Source of the DNA: Gnetum montanum
Lineage: Eukaryota > Streptophyta > Gnetopsida > Gnetales > Gnetaceae
Direction: 5' to 3'
Assembly: GCA_015680685.1 (NCBI GenBank)
Contig: MNCI01004792.1
Coordinates: 212,558-276,557, forward strand
Length of the DNA stretch: 64,000 nt
Numbering within the stretch: position 1 is the stretch's first letter; each line of letters opens with the position of its first letter. The notes beneath the pieces were generated by a model that was not told the origin of the DNA, searched no databases, and saw nothing but the letters and a program-made list of their open reading frames with translations. Shown piece by piece: positions 11,150 through 21,449 of this stretch. A program made the translations under genes and the position numbers.

Positions 11150-11945
11150 GTGCGGTGCAGATCGATCACCTCGACAGCTCCTCGGGAGCCCTACAGAACA
11201 TAAGGCCTCTAATCACTGGCTAACTAGCTTATTTTATAGTTGTCTTACATGCGTTCTATACCTCATCTCATGTGGTACAGATTGGTCGCTTTGACAGTCC
11301 CTTCGGGATCGTGCAAGACGCAAAGCCTACTTAACCACTAGTTAGTTCGCCCGTCTTATAGTTGTCTTGCATAAGTTCTGGACCCCACCTTGTGTGGAAT
11401 AGATTGATCACTTCAATGGTCCCTCTAGGATCCTAAAAGATACAAAGTCTTATAGATTAGTTCACTCACCTTATGGTAGCCTCGCAAGCCTTCTACACCC
11501 CAATATTCATTAGCGTAGACTCAACACCATCTACGGTTGTTTACGCATCATACAGTGTAGATGGGTCACCTTGACGGTCCCTCCGAGACCCTATGGGACA
11601 TAAAGCCTTTCGAAGACGAGTTAACTTACCTCCCCTTTTATAGTAGTCTTACACAAGCTCTACACCCTAGCTCGCACAGGTGTAAACGTGACACCCTTTT
11701 TCAGTTTTTGCACCATGTGTGGTGCAGGTTGGTCGGCTCGATGGTCCCTCCGGAATCCTGCAAGACTTAAAGCCTTCTTAATCGCTTGTCAACTAAACTT
11801 GCCTTATGGTAGTCTTGCACATGCTCTATACCTCATTGCGCATTGGCCTAAATGTGACACCCTTCGTGGTTTTTTACGTTTTGTGTGGTACAGATCGATC
11901 GCCTTGACAGTTCCTGCAGAATCTGGCAAGACGTAAAGCCACCTT
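11150..11945 (+). repeat. Leader tandem repeats of element A (six units)
   Basis: Six degenerate units each carry a block like GTGCAGATCGATCACCTTGAC, then GGTCCCTCCGGGATCCTGCAAGAC and AAAGCC. Unit starts are near 11155, 11275, 11395, 11553, 11720 and 11887, so spacing grows from ~120 to ~167 bases because later units contain an extra segment. They lie between primer-binding site and gag. No continuous ORF crosses them. Confidence 0.75.
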
Positions 11946-12016
11946 TGGTTGCTTTTTTAACCCTCTTGTTCCTTTTGCACTTCTTGCATTTTTTTTGCAT
12001 AATCACTTACTTAGCA

Positions 12017-15000
12017 ATGGCTTCCACCACCACCGCTATTGACACCTTCAATGTAGGGATGCCCTTCATGGTTCAAGGCACCACTCTTGTCGAACAACCA
12101 CTGAACCCCACAATGGAAGCATGTCGATCTCTTAGAATTCAAAATAGGGGACCTGAGGGATTAGCCTAGCAACACAAAAATTATAGTTTCCTTTGAGCTA
12201 AGGCGTAGGCTAATTTTCCATTAGATTTACATGAACTCGAGGAAAAACGTAGCTTCGAGTTCACTTATTACAACGGGAAGGAATTTGTTCCTAGCACTGG
12301 CGTTCCTTTGCTTTTAACGTAAGCATATCAAAGGCTACTGGACCAATTGGTCTAGTTGGCTAGGCTTAGGGAGCAACCAGACACTGTGTCCAACTAGGAA
12401 GATCCCTTTCAAGATGGACAGGAGGAGCTCAATGCCCAATCTGACAAGGGGGATCAAGTCAACTTCATTCCTATCCTGCCTACCTTGTCCTTCTGGGCCA
12501 ACCCGTTGTCTCTCATTGCCCCGTTTGTCATCACACCTACACTTCAGCAGCCTACAATTGCAACTACAATGGGTAGCCATGCTACATACTCGGTGTATCA
12601 TCACCCTCATTCCTCGGTTGTGCTTGCAGCAACTGTGCCATCGCAAATTGTTATCAGCACGTCCCTACAATGCGCAATATGCCTATCACAACTACCCTAC
12701 CACATGTCCATACTGTACCTACTCCGCAATCGCACATAACTGCTATGCCAATTCCTACGTATGTATCTGTTTCACCCACTGTGGCAGGCCTAGGCCTATC
12801 CACATGGTGGACCCTGTTCATCATTTCGTCTATTCTACAACCATCGCAGATGTCTCATTACATTCACCCTAAGGCCTACCCAACCCCGCAAATGGTACAT
12901 CCTGCCATGGGGCCATGGTCTATCCCACCGGTAATCCAAACAGCCTATCCGATGACTCAACCCACTATTACCACTTTGACAATACCACCCACCAGGTTGT
13001 GGATAACGCAAGTAGCACCTTTAGCAGGGGTGGCCCCAATGGCATCGCCGATGGGTCAAATCGCCACCACCACCATGCCGCATGTGGGAGTTCCCTCTGC
13101 AGTTCCTCAGCCATCTACAACGTCGTTGTGTCTAGACCAAGCATTTCAACACATCCAAACCGTAACAAAGGAAGTAAAATGCCTCAAACCTGTTGGGTTG
13201 GACATGGTACAAGTCATGGACTTTTATCAGGATGACCCCATCAACCCTACAATCCCTGCCTTGATATTACCACCTGGGATGTCTCTCCCATACTTCACGA
13301 AGTACGATGGGGAATGGGATCCCAATACTCATCTTGTCACTTTCCGGTCAGAGTCTTTGCTATTGCAATAGTGGCAACATAAGATCATTCATGTCTTCGC
13401 CATGTCCCGAGCCACGTGTTGCCATGTTCATCCATTTCGAGTTTGGAAGAACTTTTGACACAGTTTGTGCATGCTTTAAGTACAACTTAAAGCCAGAAAC
13501 CACACTGGATCAACTGATGGATGTAAAACAAGACCAGCTAGAACCAGTCTAGAAATTTATTCAACTTTGGAGCACGACCCTTAACGAAATTCATGAGCCC
13601 ATCGTGGAGGCTCGCTTGTTAGCTGTATTTAAGGATGCTGTGAACAACTTCATCAAGTCCAAACTGTATTATCTTGCTCCACTCTCTCTTAGCCAAGCTT
13701 TCACTCAAACGAAAAGCATACAAGACGTGGTCGAGGCTAGCAAAGACCAAGCCTACATCACTTACAAGAAAAATTTTACAAAAAAGGACAAGGGTAAGGC
13801 CCCAACAACCATAGTGGCCACTGTGGAAACCAAGGCTAAGCCCAAAACTAGCAACAATAGAAGCAAGAATAACAAGAAACAGGCCATACCTGCAGCTAAT
13901 TCTGCACCCAAACTAGGCCAAGCATCACAACCTACTGCACCTGCGCTCGAGACATATATATAAACTAAACCAAACTTCGAGTGTAAAGATCATTCGAAAT
14001 ACACTCCACTACCTCTCAAACCTTTAGAACTCCTGAAGCAACTATTGGCAATGGGATACATCCAACATAAGCATATGCCAGAGGAAGAAAACATGAGACA
14101 TTGATGCTACTGCGAGCTCCTTAGGAATTCCTCTTTGGCCCTATCCAATGAGCCTCTAGTTCCTAGGGGTTTTAGGCTAGATAGGTTTTTTGGCTACTAC
14201 CAACTATGTGGTCACATCACGGATTATTGTTTGTCATTCCAGGATGACATCCAAAGATTAATGTACATGGGAAAGCTGGTGATGGATGAAAGTAACCCAG
14301 TACACCCTAAAAATCAATCTATGCATGTCTGCACAAATCCCCTTAATGCCAATAATGCTGATTACGTAATCAATGCTATCAGTATTGACAATGATCCCAT
14401 GCCACCCTTCCAGCCGTTTGTGATTTGTGTGCCTTAGCGTAGTGCACCAATACCACCAATGGTTAGTCCAAGCTTGCAACCATCCTTCATCCTGAAAGTC
14501 CCACCATGGGCATCTACCTCCGCACCACTTGTTGGTGAGGTCACGTGACCTTGTCAGTTAACACCTCTAGCTCCATTCATCATCAGGGGGCCAACATCTT
14601 TAACAACCCCCATCCCGTACAATGACATTAAACAACCTCCTCATCCCGCAAGGTGAGAATCCCACTTGGTGGGCAAGGTGTCAAAGGGAAATACTGTCAA
14701 AGGTATCTCCAAGCCTACACCTTCGCCCTTGTATTTACATCTTCGTCACCAAAGATGAAGATCAACACAATTACACAGCCTACATTACCTTGCTGACAAA
14801 GATCTGAACCTAGGTCCGAGGTCATTTATCCTCGAGAGATTAGTCTTCTAGGACCAATCAAAGAGGAGGAAAGTGTCAAATAGGTAGGCGACCAAGACTT
14901 ATTTGATGCCCTATCTTAGGTCAGGCAAGCCCTAAAGCAGAAAAATGCTACATTGAGCTTGTACGACCTAATCATGACATCTATACCCCACCAAGAGGCT

Positions 15001-15786
15001 CTAGTCCACATGTTAATGGTGATTCCAGTCGACAAGAACATACCAGCGGAGGAGGGAGCGATCCACTCATCAATGCTTTCCTATGTACCCATAGAGTCCT
15101 CTACACCTCAATTAATTTTTAGTAATGATTCCATTAGGGAAAATCTCGAAGGAGGTCAACTGACCACGGTGCCTCTCTTTATCACAATTCAAATTGGCCA
15201 ACACCAGATCCAAAGGGTACATGTTGATGATGGGGCTGCCACAAACATCATTCTCTTTCCTATTATGGACAAGTTGGGATTGGTCGACTAGATCAAACCA
15301 ACAACGACATCGTGTCTAAGGTCATTTAATGGGGCATGTGTCCTGGTGAAGGGTACAGTTCACGTAAACTTCGTAGCAGGGGACTAGTTCCCCACAGATG
15401 TGACATTCATCATAGTTGAAGAAATGCCTAGGTTTAACCTTATCTTGGGGAGATCATGGTTAGTGCAACTCAGGGTTGTCTCTTCACCTATACACCAAGA
15501 AATCTACTTACCATACGTAGGTAGAGAGGTGGTAATCTGTGTTGACGAAGTGGCAACGCAAGCAATCAGCAACATAGGCATGCAACAGGGTTTAGAAGTT
15601 ACAACCTTTGAGGATGAAAATCCTGTTCATGCGTGCATTAATCACACAATGGGAGGATTGGTCCAGCGAACTGACCCTCAAATCGAAAACACATGGGTTA
15701 AATTGCCCTTCAAAATGAAGGACAATGATATGAACAGAGGCCTTGGTGAAACACCTCGACCTTATGTTCCGATCAACCCACAATGA
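12017..15786 (+). pseudogene. gag-pro: Gag-protease of Tat element A, decayed
   Basis: Reading starts MASTTTAIDTFNVGMPFM. A Pro/Thr/Ala-rich region follows (12500-13150), then the capsid-proximal motif VMDFYQDDP and LPYFTKYDGEWDPNTHLVTF (13210-13350), shared with D (60115-60245) and C. The usual SL-G-A--WY-LP block is lost or scrambled near 13370-13440. A basic region (about 13780-13880) follows. The Tat-type zinc knuckle near 14180-14230 (FRLDRFFGYYQLCGHITDYC) has lost its first Cys and a His by comparison with D (FCKYHQYCGH). The aspartic protease lies at about 15200-15530: active site VHVDDGAATNI, where many relatives have DSGA or DTGA, and a downstream ILGRSWL motif, then LPYVGREVVI. Internal stops and frame changes occur throughout. 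Gag forms the particle and the protease matures the polyprotein. Confidence 0.85.
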
Positions 15787-15859
15787 GTCAAGAAGCAGTT
15801 GCGCATAGTGTAGCGGCCCTATGGCTTCCACCCAATCGCTACCCTTGTACATTCACCAT

Positions 15860-16095
15860 TTCCTTACCTTGTTAGTATGCCAACCGTTCGGCATGCTACA
15901 CAATGGCCTGAAATGGCCTAAAACTAGCATTGCTGCCTTATTGCTTTGTTAATAAACTACCTCTTTTGGCATTGACCCAAAATGGTCTAAAATTAGCACT
16001 ATCGCTTGTCAATTTAATTTGTCACGCAATGGCCCAAAATGGCCTAAAACTAGCAATGACTCGAGATAGCCTAAAACTAGCATAAAAAAGCATGA
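15860..16095 (+). repeat. AAAACTAGCA-type interspersed repeats after protease (A)
   Basis: At least four copies of a word like AATGGCCTAAAACTAGCA occur at roughly 35-70 base spacing directly after the protease stop. The same word family, with TTAAACTAG variants, recurs at 20870-21375 and 24965-25235 in A, at 62795-63045 in D and at 37930-38045 in C. It marks the borders of the antisense block. Confidence 0.75.
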
Positions 16096-16226
16096 AAACT
16101 TTACATAGTACACAAGTTAATACAAAATTGATTTCCTTTTTGAAGTTTTTCATTTCATTCAAAATTTTTTCCTATTGGCAATGTTGCAAAATTTTCAAAT
16201 GAAAAAAAGAAGAAGAGCCCATGCTG

Positions 16227-19200
16227 TCATGGGTCAGTTCTGGTTACAACGCCTTCACCATTTGCCTCCTCTTCATCTACTTGTGCATCACCCGCTCTTG
16301 CGTTGCCTTCTACCCATCCTACATTCCCTCTCCCCATGGGTTTTACATACTCATCCAGAGCCTACACCACAAGAATGAAGTAATTAGCTAAGGCAACAAA
16401 CGCGGTAAACACAAGCTACAACATAACATGAAAGCGACTAACCTGAGAGGAGCTCACACCGGTCTCAAGGGGTATCTAGTCTAGACCAAGCTTGAGGCAA
16501 CGCCAAATCTCCTCTATCAAAATATCCATCCAAATCTCATCATTGGGTTCAGAATTAGCTGCAGCAGCCTTCTCCCTTTCCTTAGTCATCCATGTTAGAG
16601 GTTTTGGGGAAAGGGAAGCGGTTGCAGTCTCTCCTGTAGGAAGGTTCACCCTCAAGTCAGGAGATTCTGCAACCTCCACCTACTCTTTAAACTTAGCATA
16701 GGCCTTAGAAGTGCCAATGGCCTTCACAAATGCTTCATACATGAATGCCTCCACAGTAGTGTCTCTATACATTTTTTGGTGGATCTTGTTCTTCAGCTTA
16801 TACATATGTTTATGGTCTCTCTGGGTTTTCCCCCATTCAAAGACATTAGCGCTAATGTCTTTCATGTTTTGGCACTTCTGGGCCAGCAAATCCATCTGCC
16901 TTTGCTATTCGACTATCTCATGGGTGGATTCAACATTCTAATGAATGACGATCCAAAACCTGGCGTAGTCGTCTACAGCCCTCCACCAATCGACTAGGTT
17001 AGGGTTGCAGTTTATAAGAAAATCATTCCTTGACCTAAGATTCTCCACCTCGGCAGCCAGGTCAACCTCTCTTTGCTCAACCCTTTGGACCCATTTCCGT
17101 AGGTCTTCATTGGTGTGCCTACATTCCCACAAAGAGCATGCCGAGTGCAAGACACACTTATAAGCCTCATCAAACATGCGACGAGACACCGTTGTCACAT
17201 CAGGTGAGAGTGTGGGCACTGAGCCAACCTTCATAGGTTGTGTTGGGTCCCACTTGAGCTAAGAGGCTATTTAACACACAAAGCGTAGTAACTACATTAG
17301 CATAGCATAATCAACAAACTCAAAAGCTTCAGCATAGCAACACAAGGATGGTTAACATTAATACTTACCCACACTAGTGTTCGCCTATTGAAGGCACCTG
17401 ATCATATCATCAACGAGTCCCTGCATGAACATAAACTTGTTAGGGACATTGACCCACGACTCTGTACGAAGTGGAGGAGGTCCCACAGTGTCAACAGTAA
17501 CACCTGTTACACGATTAGGCATAGCCAAAATGGACTGTGATGAGGAAGATATCTCACAAACTCACTAGTGCCTGATTGTGGTCCTTCTTCTTGCCGAGGT
17601 AAGATGACCATGGTAGCCATGGTAGAGGACCCTGCCAAGTCCATGCAAGTTCCTTTCTCATGTGCTGGTGCCTTTCTTTTAAGGAGACCAGTGTCTTTTT
17701 TATTTTGGGAGGGAATCTCTTCATTGGTAGGAAGAGGCTCCCTAATGACAAGAGCCCCTACCCTGGAGACAAGAGCTCCATTATTGCTGACCAGGGCCCT
17801 TTCCTTAGAAACTGGGGCCTCTACGTCTTTATTCATTGCCCCCGTCCTGAGGGCTAACACTTCCTCATCTCCTTCTTTTTCATCTTCTTCTTCCTCTGCT
17901 AAGTAATAAGGGCATGTTTGCGTCGATGCAAAACAAGCTGGTTTAAAATATGTGCTACGCTACGCTGCATCACCTAGCACAACATAGCATAGCAAACTAT
18001 ACCAAAATAAGCATTATACAAAAATGCTTACCAATGGGGGGTTGCGTCCGTCGTAGCTTGAGCCACAGTCTTTGCCCCTCCTCTTCACGAGAGCTTTCCC
18101 TAGCTAGGGGAGGTCTCTTCCTTCGCAGCTCCTTGGGCATAGTCTCAACTATGAGATGTTCGCCTTGTATCATGTTGCCGGTTATGATAGGGGACGTCTC
18201 TCCTACACTATCCTAGCCACAAGTGCTACAAATTGCCAGACCTTTAGTTGTTACAGACAACAAATCCCTTACCATTTTTGGAGGATCCTAGGCCTGCATA
18301 GTTCAGAGGACCTATTGAAAATAGGGCTTGGGGATATGGTCGCGGTCTAGTAGGGACCAGACTTCATCCTCCTGGACCACCAAGAACTCCACGAAGAGCT
18401 TTAAATAGCCTATATAGAAGGCATAGTATATGTTAGAGCGGGACTCTGTTTGCTCACGGAGCCCCAAAATCTCAGCCTACAAACCACTGCATAGGAATTT
18501 GGCCCAATTGTAATGGGCTTCTTCCTCCATGACTTCCCGCATTACCCAGGCCTGCTCAAGCCCCAGGACCTTCCCTAGGGTGAGCAGTTGAGGGAATGCA
18601 TAGGCATGAAAGACCAGGTATATCCCCATGGTAGGGCTGTCCTTAAGCTTTTTCATGGGGAACTCTTTTCGCTCCTTGGAGAGCCTCAGCCAATCCTTGA
18701 TATGCTACCTCTATAGGGTCAACTCCTATTTTCCCTTTGACACTACGGAGGCGCTATCAGTAGGAATGCCAAACAGATTTGCAAACAGCTGGTCATCGAT
18801 GTCGATGACCACTCGCACGCCCTGCACGTATGTGCAAAAATGACCCACCTTCCCAGAAAAGGAGTTGACCAAGGAAAGAATCTCAGTAGTAGATACGCAC
18901 AAGTTCGGCATCATAAATAAATCCATAAGCCCCGTCCTTCAAAATTTCATGAGCAAAGAGTTTGGGGCCCCTCGTTCTAACAAGCTCTGGCTCACCGCTA
19001 CTTCATCGTATTTGAAATAGATGTTTGCTCCCTGCCTCTTGGAAGTTACCACTGTCACCTCACAAGGCTTCTTCTCCCCTGCAAAAAAAAAATTTCCACA
19101 AGACATAGTTAGCCTAACAATGTAGAGATTGCAAAAATTATGAAAACACTTGAGCATTTGGCACCTGCCTTTTAACCCACCAGGTCTATACGGTAATGGG

Positions 19201-20660
19201 AATAGCAGGAGTTTAATCGCCAGAACTGATTGAACCGTGACCTACTTGAAAGGTTCTCTCCACTCCTTGTCTAGCCAACCCTTCACCTTAAGTTGATTGT
19301 AGAGAGGGTTGAGTGTGTGTAGGTAAGTATGATATTCTCCCCTGCAATGACCAATCACGCCCACCCGCAAGCTCTTGGCCAAAGCAAATTCCTGTAGGGC
19401 AAGTTGTGTCGTGGCCAGTAGATCTAGTTGATCGTGAACCCCATCATCATCAATGTAGAACCTAGTGAAAAATGCACATCATTAGCATTCGGCAAGGTAT
19501 AGCTGGTGTCGCACAACAAAGCATAAGAGAGATGCAAAACTCACCTACCAGCACAATAGATGGTTCCCTACAAATTTTGAAAGTGCATCTCCATGTGATG
19601 TGCGAGGTACAATGTGTTATACGGGTGATAGCACTGGTATTCTGGCATGTCCCAGACCTAGGCTAAATGGCTCAACCTTGTTGAGTGTTGACTGGACCCT
19701 CCTCCCTACCCACTCATGGTTGCCTCATCGGAAAGGTATCTCAAGATGCCTCGATTTACCCCTGGTAGCATGGCCTCTATTATGTTGGATGCCTGCGTCT
19801 TGTCTAAGTAAGACCAAACGATCACACTAAAGTGGTTGAGAAGGAATTGCAAGAAGTCTCATGCCCCTTCCCTAAACCAAACCGCTCAATCTCCACACGT
19901 ATCGGGGGAGGAGGAGCGTTGCCCATAGGCCTACTCACGTGGCAGAGGACCCCTCCAAGGTCCAAAACGATCAGCCTAGACCTTGGCCCTACTCTGCACA
20001 ATGCAATCAACAAATGTTGGCGTCACACTCAAACGTAATACACACATAGCATTGCAACATCTAGCAGTCCATAAATATAGCATAACATAACCCTCTGCCC
20101 ATATGTAGCGTAGAAAAGGTCTGAGAGCCTAGCATAGCGAAAACATGCAAATAGCTCAACGTAGTAGTAAAATAATTGGTGACATGCCAAAACAAAACAC
20201 ACTTCGTGATGCCACATCGCACATGACCAAACCCTTCCAAGGGTTTTACGTTATGACATGCCAAGGTCAAACAACTTGCAACTGCCCCAGCTCCGCAGGC
20301 ATGACAATCGCAGTGGTAGTAGTCCCAGCAGCCTTACAACGAAACCTTTGCACATCGACCATGACTGAAAAAGGGGCCATAGCAATGCAAAAGCTAAAAC
20401 AACATGGCCACAGAAAACACAGATAACAAAACAAATAGGATGCAAAACTAGAGAAAAAAATAGCAAAAGGCACAAAATGAAAATAGCAAAGAAGGCATGA
20501 AAACTTATTGGGTCAACGGTGTGCTCTCTCATGTCGGAAAGCGCTCTTGTGATGCACGTCTTAGGGCTTCTTTCACCACCCCAACCTTCGCAAGCACCAG
20601 ATGAGTCTTAGGAGCGATGGACCTCCTTGCAAATGTATAACCTTCGTTGTAGAAATTCAT
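16227..20660 (-). pseudogene. Spliced antisense gene inside Tat element A, unknown function
   Basis: The best model has seven exons: 20660-~20510, 19993-19545, 19461-19165, 19078-18032, 17898-17369, 17258-16443 and 16361-16227. Most junctions show good signals, for example TAG/GTGAGT after exon 2, CACTAG/G before exon 3, a T-run plus GCAG before exon 4, and GGGTAAGTATT after exon 5. The protein starts MNFYNEGYTFARRS; exon 2 contains IIEAMLPG and DMPEYQCYHPYN; exon 3 FYIDDDGV and LLATTQLAL; exon 4 FANLFGIPTDS; exon 5 an acidic start and FMQGLVDDMI; exon 6 LWECRHTNEDLRKW and EWGKTQRDHKHMYK with coiled-coil character; the last exon an acidic tail ending TRTDP. Stops, one exon 2 frameshift and a weak first donor indicate decay. 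The plus-strand copy in element C (46116-51005) aligns exon by exon. No known catalytic motif was found. Confidence 0.75.
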
Positions 20661-20770
20661 CCTGCTAGTTGATCAACACAATTGCTCTGCGCATCGAAAT
20701 CGTTGTATGCTTCGATGAGGGTTTGGCTCTCTTACCATGGAAACAGTGAAATTACCTAGGTTTAACCCCC

Positions 20771-20780
20771 ATTTATAGCC
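20771..20780 (-). promoter_or_regulatory. TATA box of the antisense gene in A
   Basis: On the minus strand GGCTATAAATGGGGG lies about 110 bases upstream of the first ATG (20660). The antisense gene in element C also has a TATA box (46073) before its first exon. This suggests an internal promoter separate from the LTR. Confidence 0.55.
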
Positions 20781-20869
20781 GTAAGGGCAAGATGAGGAAA
20801 CTTACCTCTTTCTCTCTCTGAGTAATGTGGAGCACGCCATGCAACATAGCATGCTCACCACGACATCAT

Positions 20870-21375
20870 AACACTATTAGCATTTAAGCTTTGGCATGCT
20901 CCAAGCCAACTACTCGTCTTCCCGAAGATAAAGAAAAAAATATAATAATATTTGTTCTCGATTAAAGGTTCGAAAAAGACCTTCAACTAACGACCCTAGC
21001 ATGGTTGCACTCCTCAGGGTCTAAAAAGACCCTAAATATTAGTTTCGACTTGTAACGTTTGCAGTCCGTAATGATGGTAAACTAACCATATCCTTACACC
21101 AGCAGTCACTTTATCCTCTTCCACATAGGTAGTATCACATTTCCTCGCGATTTCATGATTCTTTTTTCACACTAATAGTTCGATACTCCTTGTACTCACA
21201 ATTTCCTTTTTATTATCATTATTTTACATATCAATATTTTGCTTGTTGCAATATGGTAGTCCGAGATGACACTAAACTAGCGGTTTGGCATTGGCGTATC
21301 AATAGGCACATGTTTCACTAGCAACTCTACATTCTCGCACCTTGGTGGTCCGCCACGACCTTAAACTAGCAAACT
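20870..21375 (+). repeat. TTAAACTAG-type repeats between antisense promoter and reverse transcriptase (A)
   Basis: Copies such as GTCCGTAATGATGGTAAACTA (near 21064), GTCCGAGATGACACTAAACTAG (near 21258) and GTCCGCCACGACCTTAAACTAG (near 21348) lie in an AT-rich stretch with no ORF. The 500 bases hold nothing else recognised. Confidence 0.65.
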
Positions 21376-21449
21376 TTCAATATTTACATTGCCTCACTTA
21401 GCAAGTTGCATCTCAGTGTTGCTTTGTAGATTTGTGTTTCACAAAATCT

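Noticed and set aside
10555-11223. Overlapping plus-strand open frames of 67-151 codons
   Set aside because: They span the LTR end, primer-binding site and leader repeats of element A, so they cannot be translated genes of the element.
12335-12646. Minus-strand open frame of 103 codons
   Set aside because: Shadow of the Pro/Thr-rich part of gag.
17568-17906. Plus-strand open frame of 112 codons
   Set aside because: Shadow of exon 5 of the antisense gene, whose minus-strand reading aligns with element C.
20251-20532. Minus-strand open frame with hydrophobic segments
   Set aside because: Falls in intron 1 of the antisense gene of A and has no counterpart in C.
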